Source: Candidatus Blautia stercorigallinarum
Lineage (GTDB): Bacteria; Bacillota; Clostridia; Lachnospirales; Lachnospiraceae
Assembly: GCA_019112785.1 (NCBI GenBank)
Contig: DXIQ01000003.1
Location: 55,970-119,969 of the forward strand
Reading direction: 5' to 3'
DNA length: 64,000 nt
The position numbers and the translations under genes were made by a program. The notes below the pieces were generated by a model. That model was given only the letters and a program-made list of their open reading frames with translations, was not told the origin of the DNA and searched no databases. Of this stretch, positions 15,540-24,700 are shown piece by piece (positions within the stretch are counted from its first letter, which is position 1; every line of letters begins with the position of its first letter).

Positions 15540-16517
15540 ATGGAACAGTTGAGAGTAGGTATTTTAAGTACAGGAAATATTGCAGCAACGATGGCGGAAA
15601 CAGTGGCTCAGATGAAAGAAGCCAGGATCTATGCGGTGGCTTCCAGAAGCCTGGAGAAGGCAGAAGCTTTTGCAGAACGCTTTCAGATCGAAAAAGCCTA
15701 TGGTTCCTACGAGGAGATGGCGGCAGATGAGAATGTGGATCTGGTTTATGTGGCCAGTCCTATGTCGGAACACTATGAGAATGTGAAAATGCTCATTGCT
15801 CATGGAAGAAATGTATTATGTGAGAAATCTTTTGCAGTAAATCAGAAACAGGCAGAAGAAATGATCCGTCTGGCCCGGGAGAAAGGTGTGCTTCTGGCTG
15901 AAGCTATGTGGGTCCGGTATATGCCTATGTGGAACACGATCCGTCAGGTACTGGCCCAAGGAGCCATCGGAGAACCTATGACTCTTACTGCAAATCTCTG
16001 TTATCTTATCGGAAACGTGCCAAGACTTCTGAAACCGGAACTGGGCGGCGGGGCGCTTCTGGACGTTGGGGTATATGCCCTGAACTTTGCTTCCATGGTC
16101 TTTGGCAATCAGATAGAAAAAATGGTATCTACTGCCATTATGACAGACACTGGCGTAGACGCTCAGAACAGCATTACCCTGATCTATCCGGGAGGAAAAA
16201 TGGCGATTCTCAACAGCTCTATGCGGGTACTTTCTGACCGGCAGGGAATTATTTATGGCACAGAAGGCTTTGCCGTAGTAGAGAATATCAATAACTTCCA
16301 GACGCTGACCATCTATGACCGGGATCGTCAGGTAAAGGCTCAGTACCATTGCCCGGAACAGATTACCGGATACGAGTATGAAGTCCTGGCTTGCAAAGAA
16401 GCCATAGAACAGGGACTTACTCAGTGTCCTCAGATGCCTCACAAAGAAACTATGGAAATCATGGGACTGATGGATCAGGCAAGAGAGCAGTGGGGCTTGA
16501 AATTCCCGATGGAATAA
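15540..16517 (+). CDS. Gfo/Idh/MocA family NAD(P)-dependent oxidoreductase
   Basis: A 325-residue protein with the N-terminal Rossmann motif GILSTGNIAATMAE (7-20), YVASPMSEHYENV (about 70-82) and the signature EKSFAVN, whose Lys matches the catalytic EKP-type Lys of the family. These enzymes oxidise or reduce sugars, inositols or trans-dihydrodiols; the substrate is not readable here. AGGGAGG precedes the ATG. It stands 69 bases after the DUF6483 gene and 15 bases before a small secreted-type protein gene. Confidence 0.9.
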   Translation: MEQLRVGILSTGNIAATMAETVAQMKEARIYAVASRSLEKAEAFAERFQIEKAYGSYEEMAADENVDLVYVASPMSEHYENVKMLIAHGRNVLCEKSFAVNQKQAEEMIRLAREKGVLLAEAMWVRYMPMWNTIRQVLAQGAIGEPMTLTANLCYLIGNVPRLLKPELGGGALLDVGVYALNFASMVFGNQIEKMVSTAIMTDTGVDAQNSITLIYPGGKMAILNSSMRVLSDRQGIIYGTEGFAVVENINNFQTLTIYDRDRQVKAQYHCPEQITGYEYEVLACKEAIEQGLTQCPQMPHKETMEIMGLMDQAREQWGLKFPME

Positions 16518-16532
16518 GGAAGGTGTGATAGA

Positions 16533-16907
16533 ATGAGGGGAGCTTCCAAAAGATTACTGGCGGGTATCGCCGGCATGCTTCTTCTGGTTCTGGTAGGAAC
16601 CGCTGGAATACTGATTTTGGGTAAAAACCAGGAAAACATTTCCGGCGGCCCGGGAACTTATTGGTCACAGGAAGAAGGAAAAATCCTGGAAATAGACAGA
16701 GAAAAGGGTGAAATCACAATTCAGAGAATGGAGGACGAAAAAGAAGTTCTGCTGGACTGTTCCAAAGAATCTGTTATGGAAGACATTACCCTAAACCCAT
16801 ATAATCCAGGTGATCAGATAAAGTATTATTTCTGGCCCTATGAAGCTTCCGAAGATAGGATTAAGGTAGAGAAACTTTTTAAATTAACTATCGAAGGAAT
16901 ATTCTGA
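16533..16907 (+). CDS. hypothetical protein with N-terminal membrane anchor
   Basis: A 124-residue protein with one hydrophobic segment at residues 8-30 (LLAGIAGMLLLVLVGTAGIL) after a positive start, then a polar domain that looks beta-rich (GKILEIDREKGEITIQRM), probably outside the membrane. I do not recognise a family. GGAAGGTG precedes the start. It follows the oxidoreductase by 15 bases. Its last 24 bases overlap, on the opposite strand, the tail of the amide hydrolase pseudogene, a convergent overlap. Confidence 0.65.
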   Translation: MRGASKRLLAGIAGMLLLVLVGTAGILILGKNQENISGGPGTYWSQEEGKILEIDREKGEITIQRMEDEKEVLLDCSKESVMEDITLNPYNPGDQIKYYFWPYEASEDRIKVEKLFKLTIEGIF

Positions 16908-17451
16908 TATTTCTTCAAAATCATTATTCAGCACATAGTAAACTTTCTTTTCCCTGACAGAATATACAAAGGTAACTCTTGTTGCCCACAGACCTTCCTG
17001 TTTCACTGACTTTAATATGTGGAAAGCGTCGGAAACAGAAAAGGTTTCTTTCTGCTTTTCAAACTGTGCCTGTGCCCGCTCATACCGGTCATCGCCTGGG
17101 ACTATATAGGGGCGGGTGCTTTAAGGATTCAGGACAGAGTAGTTTGTCATGAGAGAATACCGTTTCTGTTCCAGCCGATATCCGATCCCAGGTTCTATGA
17201 GAAGGACTCTTCCATATCTGTCAGAAATCATGGCCTGCATAGTTGTGTCCGGGGCATAAAGGATTTTTTGTTCCCGTATTTCCATTCCGGTGAATTCCAT
17301 GGAAAGAATGATACCGGTTATCCGGCATTTTTATCCCGATATAAAACCGGTCTTTTTCTTTCATGACTTTGTGATCCCATACAGACAGATCAATGTCAAA
17401 GTTAAATCCTGTAATTGTATCTTTTCCGTTATAAACAAATCTTGTGCACAT
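16884..17451 (-). pseudogene. linear amide C-N hydrolase (choloylglycine hydrolase-like) pseudogene
   Basis: Minus strand. ATG at 17451 opens MCTRFVYNGKDTITGFNFD, with the N-terminal nucleophile Cys2 of this family, and continues to YHSFHGIHRNGN. The frame then shifts. Another frame gives ILYAPDTTMQAMISDRYGR, LLIEPGIGYR and SLMTNYSVLNP, interrupted by TAA and continuing STRPYIVPGDDRYERAQ to VTFVYSVREKKVYYVLNND. Intact relatives are clearly longer in the middle, so the gene carries an internal deletion with frameshift plus an in-frame stop. It is dead as an enzyme. Known of the family: Ntn hydrolases such as penicillin V acylase and bile salt hydrolase. Confidence 0.85.
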
Positions 17452-17453
17452 AT

Positions 17454-18085
17454 CTATCCCTCTCTTAATCCTACTAAATCTCCGGCTTGTATAGCCTGGA
17501 TCTTTTCTGTGATTTTTTCTTCCGGCCAGTCCCACCATTTTATCTTCTGGAGTTCCTTTATAGTTTCTTCATCGAACCGTTTTCGGATAGGTTTTGCCGG
17601 GACTCCTCCTACGATGGTATAAGGAGGTATGTCTTTGGTCACAACCGCCCGGCAGCCGATTACTGCGCCGTCTCCAATGGTTACTCCGGAAAGGATTACA
17701 GCTTCATAACCGATCCAGACGTCATTACCGATCATAATATCCCCTTTCTGATCCCAGGCTTGGGCAACATTCTCTTTTTTAAGGCCCCATTCTTCAAAAA
17801 ACAGGGGAAAGGTATAGGTGGATAGAGAAGCCATTTTATGATTGGCACTGTTAAAAAGAAATTTTGCACCGCAGGCAATGGAACAAAACTTTCCTATGAT
17901 CAACCGGTCTTTATTGATGGGATAATGGTATAAGACATTATTTTTCTGGAATTCTCTGGGATCATGGATAAAGTCATTATAGATGGTATAATCCCCTATT
18001 TCGATATTGGAATTTTCAACTACATTTTTAAATAAACCGTTTCTCTATCGCCGGTCCGGGGATAGATTTTATCTGTTATAGTCAT
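17454..18085 (-). pseudogene. CatB-like (xenobiotic/streptogramin-type) acetyltransferase, single-base frameshift
   Basis: ATG at 18085 with AGGAGG upstream reads [20 protein letters not shown] and then meets TAG. Adding one A to the run at 18025-18029 (read on the minus strand) restores [19 protein letters not shown], joining the long open part from 17903 down ([44 protein letters not shown]). These are left-handed beta-helix hexapeptide repeats of the CatB/Vat family, about 210 residues when intact. A real frameshift, phase variation at the homopolymer, or a sequencing error are all possible. The downstream pseudogene starts 2 bases past its stop, suggesting a former two-gene operon. Confidence 0.8.
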
Positions 18086-18238
18086 CTGAATATCCTCCTA
18101 AGGAAAAGATTTCCCGCAGTCAAAAACAGGGGAGATAGATATGAGCTTATCTGCCTCTTAAGGTCTGCAGGATAAGGATATTTTACCGGGAGGTGCTGTC
18201 CGTTCGCAATCTACAGAAAGATACCGAAGTGTTTTGTA

Positions 18239-18279
18239 TAAAAAGACCGCCGCATTTTGGTGTTTTTCCTGCGGCGGTC
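18239..18279 (-). terminator. Rho-independent terminator of the CD3324-family gene
   Basis: On the minus strand GACCGCCGCA and TGCGGCGGTC form a perfect 10-bp GC-rich stem, followed by TTTTT (forward A-run 18240-18244). It lies five bases past the stop at 18284. Confidence 0.9.
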
Positions 18280-18283
18280 CATT

Positions 18284-18547
18284 TCATTTATGATAAATGA
18301 TTTTTCGTACGGCGGATGTGGAAAGGCAATAGCGGAGGGCAAGTTCCTCCACAGAAAAGCCTTTTCTGTATTCCGTCCGGATCTTTTTATTGCGCTTTTC
18401 CAGTTCTTTTCGATAACCGGATACCTCTCCCCAGGATCTGTGCTGCTCCTCTTTTGCCGGCACATAGATATAGTCGGCCTGGATATAGTTCTGGAGCTCT
18501 TCCACTAGTGCTTCGGGAAGAAGCGTCTTTGCGTTTATATATTTCAA
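18284..18547 (-). CDS. CD3324 family protein (small helix-turn-helix-like)
   Basis: An 87-residue protein. The best start is TTG at 18547, seven bases after GGAGG, giving (M)KYINAKTLLPEALVEELQNY; an in-frame ATG at 18592 lacks a ribosome binding site. The motif sequence VPAKEEQHRSWGE and the C-terminal EELALRYCLSTSAVRKII match the CD3324 family, whose end resembles a helix-turn-helix, so DNA binding is possible but unproven. A good promoter at 18744-18772 gives a leader of about 190 bases containing alternative stems. A strong terminator follows, so it is monocistronic. Confidence 0.75.
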   Translation of the reverse strand: MKYINAKTLLPEALVEELQNYIQADYIYVPAKEEQHRSWGEVSGYRKELEKRNKKIRTEYRKGFSVEELALRYCLSTSAVRKIIYHK

Positions 18548-18567
18548 ATGCAGGCCTCCTTCTTGAT

Positions 18568-18660
18568 CTAGCCAAGGGGACAAAGCCGGCATTTTTTATG
18601 AGCGGCTGTTCTGATTACTCCATGCGAAGGCCGCTCAGGATACCGGCTTTGCATGGAGTA
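18568..18660 (-). promoter_or_regulatory. structured leader with mutually exclusive stems and a 28-codon open frame
   Basis: Three complementary pairs interleave. C 18616-18625 pairs with 18651-18660 (TACTCCATGC / GCATGGAGTA). A 18581-18589 pairs with 18643-18651 (CAAAGCCGG / CCGGCTTTG). B 18600-18606 pairs with 18630-18636 (GAGCGGC / GCCGCTC). A nests B, but C crosses both, so the RNA must choose between folds or form a pseudoknot. A minus-strand ATG at 18654 opens a 28-codon frame ending TAG at 18568, without a visible ribosome binding site. The element lies in the leader of the CD3324-family gene. Whether it is a riboregulator or a dispersed palindrome is unknown. Confidence 0.5.
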
Positions 18661-18743
18661 GGTCTTGATTTCTCTTTTTGTTGTTTCTGCACATAGATTT
18701 CAATACTCCGATTTTTGATATAAGGATTTTGTTTCACAAGAGG

Positions 18744-18772
18744 AGTATAGCATTACGGACCGGGCATATCAA
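18744..18772 (-). promoter_or_regulatory. sigma-A promoter of the CD3324-family gene
   Basis: Read on the minus strand: TTGATA (forward 18767-18772), a 17-base spacer, TATACT (forward 18744-18749). Both boxes are close to consensus and spacing is ideal. The start of transcription would be near 18737. Confidence 0.7.
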
Positions 18773-18854
18773 GCAGCATAGGGGAAATCAGGGAAGAAAA
18801 AATTCACGTAAAGGAAGACGAAAATTACAGGAGGAAAGAAGGCAGATGTAAGCA

Positions 18855-18885
18855 GAAAAACAGAAAAGGAGCTGTGAAAGCTCCC
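18855..18885 (-). terminator. Rho-independent terminator after the FMN-binding-like gene
   Basis: Read on the minus strand, GGAGCT and AGCTCC form a stem with a five-base loop, followed by TTTTCTGTTTTT. It lies just past the stop at 18889. Confidence 0.8.
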
Positions 18886-18888
18886 TTT

Positions 18889-19326
18889 CTAATCGGCGAT
18901 CCTTGCTTTATCCAGCGCTTTATTGATGGCATCCAAAAGCAGCATAGAGGTATATTTGTTTTCTTCGGAGTAGGTAATGTTTTCTGTGGATTGGGATTCA
19001 CAGATCTGAGTGGAGAGGGCATCCAGGGCTGGCTCCATCAGAGGATACATGGCGGTGGTGGTCTCGCTGAGATTTTTCAGAGAGATGGAATTAATGTGGT
19101 CTTCGTCCACGGTAACCTCTACGTCAAAGGTATTGGCATTTAAGGTTATGGGACTTGTGTAGACACCGGCATGATAGACGGCCTGGGCGCTGGCAGTGTC
19201 CGCCTCTCTGCCTTTTCCGAACATCATAAAGAGCAGAACAGCCAGTACAATGGCGAAGACCACGAAAATACCGGTGTAGATAACTTCTTTCATATGTAAT
19301 ACCACAATTTTAGTTTTTGAGCTCAT
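18889..19326 (-). CDS. membrane-anchored protein with degenerate FMN-binding-like domain
   Basis: A 145-residue protein with one hydrophobic segment at about 15-36 (EVIYTGIFVVFAIVLAVLLF), then an exported domain. The run YHAGVYTSPITL, FDVEVTVDEDHINSI and the closing TSMLLLDAINKALDKA follow the layout of FMN-binding (FMN_bind) domains. The usual flavin-linked S/T-G-A-T region is replaced by YSEENKYTS, so covalent FMN attachment looks unlikely. It may have kept the fold only. The start is the ATG at 19326; an internal ATG (residue 12) is an alternative. Family assignment is tentative. Confidence 0.5.
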   Translation of the reverse strand: MSSKTKIVVLHMKEVIYTGIFVVFAIVLAVLLFMMFGKGREADTASAQAVYHAGVYTSPITLNANTFDVEVTVDEDHINSISLKNLSETTTAMYPLMEPALDALSTQICESQSTENITYSEENKYTSMLLLDAINKALDKARIAD

Positions 19327-19653
19327 GGCTGCACCTCCTGCATTTCTTTTTATAGCATATTATAGAAATAGGAAAAATATGACGGGAGTTTTGATTCTTC
19401 CTGCCGGCAGGCGATGCCGGGACGGATTCGAAGCTATGAACGGCAGACCGGGATTTTGAAAAGATCTGTACTTTTGCCACAGCCTGTGCTATCCTACAGT
19501 TACAGGAAGTGGTAAGCAGAGGTATCTGTAAAATACAAAAATTGCTGTATGCAGGAAATTTAAGAAGCTGTAAAGCGGAAAACAGTTCTAAAAATAATCT
19601 TAATAACAAATCCGTCCGGTTCGGACATTTTTCAACGTATATAAAAAATAATC

Positions 19654-19682
19654 TGGGCAGAGCCATTTCTTTTGTGTATAAT
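19654..19682 (+). promoter_or_regulatory. putative promoter of the Rpn-family gene
   Basis: TGGGCA (19654-19659), a 17-base spacer, then a perfect TATAAT (19677-19682), 43 bases upstream of the TTG start. Between 19327 and 19653 I see no gene; a small hairpin GTCCG/CGGAC followed by ATTTTT lies near 19613-19634. Confidence 0.55.
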
Positions 19683-19724
19683 GATTTTACAGATACAGTT
19701 TCTGCGGGCCCGAAAGGAGGCCGT

Positions 19725-20588
19725 TTGAAAGAAACTAAGTGTCAGGAATCATCAAAACCCCTGGGACAGGTAGAAGACGAGATCATGAAGACCGGAGCCC
19801 AGTTCTTCGGAGAGGAATTGCTGAAATGGTTAGGCATTAAGGAACCTGTAAAAAGGATCGCCCCTACAGAGCTGGTCCATCTGGAAACCGGAAAGATGTA
19901 CCAGGACTTCAACTATGAGATGGAGAACGGCTGGTGGTATCATATTGAATTTGAAAGCGATCCTCTTACCAAGGCTGACCTGCGGAGGTTTCGGGAGTAT
20001 GAGGCAGCTACCAGCAGGACCTATGGAGTGGAAGTTCTTACCTGTGTGATCTGTACTGCAAACAGAAAACACATTCTTACGGAGATCACTGAGGGAATCA
20101 ATACCTACCGGGTCAAACTGATACAAATGAAGAAAAAAGACGGGGATAAAATCCTGAGGAAAATACAAAAGAAGAAAAAGCTGAAAAGGAAAGATCTGAT
20201 CCCGGTACTGCTCAGCCCTCTTATGGGCGGCAAATCAGAGATCAAAACCAGGATACTGGAAGGAATCAAGGCAGTTAATAGAGAAGATAAGCTGATCAGC
20301 ATAGAAGAAGCGAAAAAAATGGAAGCAATGCTCTATGCCTTGGCAAACAAACTGCTCAGCAGAGCAGATCTGGAAAAGATAAAGGAGGAAGTCAAAATGA
20401 CAATACTGGGAGAAATGCTGCGTGATGATTTCATAGAAGAGGGACGACAAGAGGGAAGGCAGGAAAATCAGGAGCGGTACAACCGTTTGATCTTGTGTCT
20501 GGATAAAGATGGAAAGACATCTCTAATAGTGAAGGCTGCGTCAGATCCCCAGCTGCTGGAAAAATTATTCCAGGAATATGGGATTTAG
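19725..20588 (+). CDS. Rpn family recombination-promoting nuclease / putative transposase (PD-(D/E)XK)
   Basis: The start is TTG 19725, five bases after AGGAGG; the frame stays open to an ATG at 19509 that lacks a ribosome binding site and lies upstream of the promoter. The 287-residue product has PTELVHLETGKMYQDFNYE and WWYHIEFESD near residues 50-80, where the acidic residues match the PD-(D/E)XK core of Rpn/YhgA proteins. A helical, basic and Glu-rich C-terminus follows (GRQEGRQENQERYNRL). Known of the family: RecA-independent recombination nucleases, often in multiple copies. A second, decayed Rpn gene is at 29114. Confidence 0.75.
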   Translation: MKETKCQESSKPLGQVEDEIMKTGAQFFGEELLKWLGIKEPVKRIAPTELVHLETGKMYQDFNYEMENGWWYHIEFESDPLTKADLRRFREYEAATSRTYGVEVLTCVICTANRKHILTEITEGINTYRVKLIQMKKKDGDKILRKIQKKKKLKRKDLIPVLLSPLMGGKSEIKTRILEGIKAVNREDKLISIEEAKKMEAMLYALANKLLSRADLEKIKEEVKMTILGEMLRDDFIEEGRQEGRQENQERYNRLILCLDKDGKTSLIVKAASDPQLLEKLFQEYGI

Positions 20589-20615
20589 CTTTCTGTGAGA
20601 TAATGAACGGAGAAA

Positions 20616-20644
20616 AGAGGCTGCCGGATGGGGCAGTCTCTTTT
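20616..20644 (+). terminator. Rho-independent terminator of the Rpn-family gene
   Basis: AGAGGCTGCC (20616-20625) pairs with GGCAGTCTCT (20632-20641), followed by TTTT, 28 bases after the stop. Confidence 0.75.
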
Positions 20645-20688
20645 CTATATCACTCGCCGGATGAACATAGAGGTTTCCCCGGCTTCCG

Positions 20689-20866
20689 GCTTTGTGGTAT
20701 ACTAGCCGCAAGCAACTAGTATCATCGGCATTCGCCAAATGAGCATAAATGCTCGCTTGACTTCTTGCTTTATGGTATACTAGCCGCAAGCGGCTAGTAT
20801 CATCGGCGGTCGCCAAATGAGAACAAATCTCGCTTGGCTCCCCGCTTTATGGTATACTGATACAGA
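20689..20866 (+). repeat. tandem array of family A repeat: two 77-78-bp units plus a partial third
   Basis: Unit 1 (20689-20766) and unit 2 (20767-20843) each hold GCTTTATGGTATACTAGCC (unit 1 has one variant base), a hairpin GATACTAGCCGC-type palindrome, then TCGCCAAATGAG...CTCGCTTGRCT. Unit 3 (20844-20866) keeps only the opening GCTTTATGGTATACTG. Each unit carries a TATACT that resembles a -10 box. The variable hairpin tips keep pairing (GAGCATaaATGCTC against GAGaacaaatCTC). The array ends 40 bases before the HAD gene and may supply its promoter. The 317-base gap 20589-20905 holds only this and the preceding terminator. Confidence 0.8.
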
Positions 20867-20905
20867 AAAAACTGCCTTTTAAGGCCGCGCAAAAAGAGGA
20901 AGATC

Positions 20906-21712
20906 ATGAAATATAAATTATTGGTGTTAGATATAGACGGAACTGTGACCAATTCACAGAAACAGGTAAGTGAGAAGACAAGGGAGGCGGTGATCCGCCT
21001 TCAGGAGAAGGGGGTTCCTGTGGCTATCGCTTCCGGGCGGCCTCCCCAGGGCGTTTCTTATGTGGCCCAGGCTCTGGAATTTCAGACCTATGGAAGCTAC
21101 GTCCTGCCTTTTAACGGGGCACGGATCCTGAATTTCAAGACAAAGGAATGTGTGTTTGAACGGACCCTGCCTTTAAGCCTTCCGGCCAGGCTGTGGAGAG
21201 ATGCGCTGGAAAACCATATCGGGATCATTACCTACCGGGGAGATGTGATCTATTCCGGAACAGAACCGGATCAATATATGGCCATTGAGTCCCGGATCAA
21301 TCAGATGCCCATTGAATACCGGAAGGACTTTGGCTCCTTTGTGGATTTCCCTGTAAATAAATGCCTGCTGACGGGAGATGGACAGGATCTGGAAGCCCTG
21401 GAGCCTGTGATGGCCAGGAAGTATCAGCATGAGGCTCAGGTATTCCGTTCAGAGCCTTATTTCTTAGAGATTACTCCGAAAAATGTGGACAAGGCATATT
21501 CTCTCAGGCATCTCCTGGATATTCTGGGGATCTCAAGAGAGGAGATGGTCTGCTGCGGAGACGGGTTTAATGACGTGTCCATGATCCAGTTTGCAGGGCT
21601 GGGAGTGGCTATGGCAAACGCTCAGGAGAAAGTAAAGGACGTAGCAGATTACATTACAGTAAATGACAACGATCATGACGGGATAGCAGAAGTGATCGAA
21701 AAGTTTTTTTAG
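20906..21712 (+). CDS. Cof-type HAD-IIB family hydrolase
   Basis: A 268-residue HAD phosphatase. Motif I LVLDIDGTVTNS has the nucleophile and acid Asp at 9 and 11. Motif II Ser is in PVAIASGRPP (about 36-45), and motifs III-IV are in the late CCGDGFNDVSM. The large C2-type cap places it with Cof/YwpJ-type sugar-phosphate or flavin-precursor phosphatases. The exact substrate is unknown. GAGGAAG precedes the ATG. addB starts 14 bases downstream, so the three genes HAD-addB-addA look like one operon. Confidence 0.92.
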   Translation: MKYKLLVLDIDGTVTNSQKQVSEKTREAVIRLQEKGVPVAIASGRPPQGVSYVAQALEFQTYGSYVLPFNGARILNFKTKECVFERTLPLSLPARLWRDALENHIGIITYRGDVIYSGTEPDQYMAIESRINQMPIEYRKDFGSFVDFPVNKCLLTGDGQDLEALEPVMARKYQHEAQVFRSEPYFLEITPKNVDKAYSLRHLLDILGISREEMVCCGDGFNDVSMIQFAGLGVAMANAQEKVKDVADYITVNDNDHDGIAEVIEKFF

Positions 21713-21726
21713 AAGGAAAGAGGAAA

Positions 21727-24700
21727 ATGGCATTACAGTTTATTTTCGGACCTTCCGGTTCGGGGAAATCTTATTATATTTACAATAAGATCATTCAGGA
21801 GTCCATGGAGAATCCGGACAGGCAGTATCTGGTGCTGGTGCCGGAGCAGTTTACCATGCAGACCCAGAAGGAGCTGGTGATGCTCCATCCCAGGAAAGGG
21901 ATTATGAACATCGACGTTCTCAGCTTTGAACGTCTGGCTTTCCGGGTACTGGAGGAGACAGGGGCTCTTTCTCAGGAGCTTCTGGAAGAGACGGGAAAAA
22001 GTATGGTCCTGCGTAAAGTAGCGCAGGAAAAAAAGGGTGAGCTGAAGCTCCTTGGATCAAAAATGAATAAACAGGGCTATGTGTCCCAGTTAAAATCCAT
22101 GGTCTCAGAGCTTCGCCAGTACGAGATCGGGGCAGAGGATCTGGACAGACTTCTGGAGGATATAAAGGAAAAACCAGAGCTTTTTTACAAGCTGAAAGAT
22201 ATTCAGACATTGTATAAAGGCTTTTTTGATTATCTGGAAGGAAAATTTATTACCCAGGAGGAGATTCTGGACGTTCTGGCCCAGAGGGCGGAGCAGTCAG
22301 AAAAATTAAGGGACAGTACAGTGGTACTGGACGGCTACACCGGTTTTACTCCGATTCAGATCCAGGTGCTGGAAAAACTTCTGAAGATCTGCCGGCAGGT
22401 ATATATCCCTCTGACTGTAGGAAGAGGGGAAGATCCTTATAGGCTTGGCAGCCCCTACGGGCTTTTTTATCTTACCCGGCAGACTGTTCATAAATTATGT
22501 AAACTGGCGGAGGAGACGAAAACATCCTGGAGCGAGACATGGATCCCGGGAAAGGGAGAGAAATATCAGGGAAGATTTCAGGAGAAAGGGGCTCTGGATC
22601 ATCTGGAGAGAAATATTTTCCGGAAGAATGGAAAGCCTTATGGAGGCGGAGAAAAGGCGGTTTTTATCCGTGAGGCTCTGAATCCTCAAGAGGAAATGGA
22701 GGAGACTGCCTGCCGGATCCGGCATATGGTACGGAAAAAAGGTTACCGTTTCGGGGACTTTGCTCTGGTCACCGGAGATATGGAAGTCTATGCCCCGGCT
22801 GCCAGAAGGGCTTTTGAAAAATACCAGATTCCCTGTTTTATAGATGAGAAACATTCTCTTTTTATGAATCCCTTTGTGGAATATATCCGCAGCGCTGTAG
22901 ATATGGTAGTGGAGGGCTTTAGTTATGAAAGTGTATTCCGGTTTCTCCGCTGCGGACTGACAGATATCACAGAAGAAGAGATGGACAGGCTGGAAAATTA
23001 TGTGATCGCCATGGGAATCCGGGGCTTTGCCCGGTGGGATCAGGAATGGGTCCGGTCTTATCGTGGAGAAGATCCGGAAGAATGTGTAAAATTAAACCCA
23101 GTAAGACAGAAACTTGTGGATATGTGGCGGCCTTTCGGGGAAAGTCTGAAGGATCCTCAGGGTACTGTTAAAACTTGCTGTCAAGCTCTGTATAGATTTA
23201 TATGTGAAAATCATATTGAAAAGAAACTGAAGACATATGAGGAAGGATTCGCTGCCGGAGGAGATATGGCTCTGGCAAAAGAATACAGCCAGATCTACCG
23301 GATCGTTATGGATCTTCTGGACAAGCTGGTGGAGGTTCTGGGGGAGGAGCGGGTCAGGCCGGGAGCCTTTAAGGAGATCCTGGAAGCAGGACTTTCCGAG
23401 GCAAAGGTCGGCGTGATCCCTCCTGCCGCAGACCAGGTCCTGGTGGGAGATATGGAAAGGACCAGGCTGAAAGACATTAAGGTTCTTTTTTTTGCGGGCG
23501 TCAATGAAGGAAAGATACCAAAGGAAAAAAACGGAAGCAAGATCCTTTCTGATCTGAACCGGGAAGAGCTGGAAGGACCTTTGGAAAAAATGGGCCTGGC
23601 CCTGGCGCCTACGGCAAGAGAAGAGCTTTATACCCAGAAATTTTATCTCTATCTGAACCTTACAAAACCCAGCCGGGAAGTTTATCTTACCTACAGCCGC
23701 CTAAATAGCAGCGGAGATATGCTCTCCCCCTCCTATCTGGTCAACCAGGTGGAAAAGTTTTTTCCTAAAGCCAGAGAGCTGGAAGAAGTTCCTCTATATA
23801 CAGAAAGTCCCCAGGGGGCTGTGGAGCAGGTGGCCCGGGAACTGGGAGGCAGACAGGAGAAAACCAAGGTTTTCCAGGAGTTGTATACCTGGCTTCTGAA
23901 AGAAAAAGAGTGGAAGCCCTGGGCGGATCGGCTGGTAGAGACTGCATATTATGTCAACCCGCAGGACGCCATTGGAAAAGCGGTGGCACAGGTTCTTTAC
24001 GGTACAGAACTGGAGAACAGTGCTACCCGGCTGGAGCAGTTTGCCCGGTGCGCCTGTTCCCATTTTCTCACCTACGGCCTGGTTCTTAGGGACAGGGTCC
24101 GGTATCAGTTTACCATGGCGGATCTGGGAACCCTGCTTCACAACAGTCTGGATCTTTTTGCCAGAAAGCTTCGGGAACAGGGACTCCTCTGGACCCAGCT
24201 TGAAGACGGAGAGAGAGACCGGCTGGCAGAAGCCTGTGTGGACCAGGTGGTGGCTCAGGCAGGAGAGTCAGTGCTCCTTTCCTCTGCCAGAAATGCCTAT
24301 ACGGTAAAGCGGGCGAAAAGAATGGTAAAGAGAACAGTGTGGGCCCTTCAGTTCCAGCTTCGTCAGGGACGGTTCCTGCCGGCTCTTACGGAGTGGGCTT
24401 TTGGTCCCTGGGATAATATTTCAAGTCTGGATCTGCGGATTTCTCCGGAAGAAATCCTCCACCTTACAGGAAGGATCGATCGGATCGATCTGTGCCGGGA
24501 AGATGGGAAAGTCTATGTGAAGGTCATTGATTACAAATCAGGAAATACCCAGCTGGATCCGGTAAAGATGTACTATGGCCTTCAGCTTCAGCTGGCCCTG
24601 TATCTAAATGCGGCAGTGGAACTGGAACAGCGGCGTTTTCCAAAAGAGAAAATCGTTCCTGCAGGGATCTTTTACTATAATATCAAAGATCCGATGCTGA

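Noticed and set aside
19400..19450. Possible tRNA T-arm (GACGGATTCGAAGCTA)
   Set aside because: No matching acceptor, D or anticodon arms can be placed around it.
20689..20866. Tandem units considered as a CRISPR array
   Set aside because: The units are 77-78 bp with no short repeat/unique spacer pattern and no cas genes nearby. The conserved parts are palindromic leaders.
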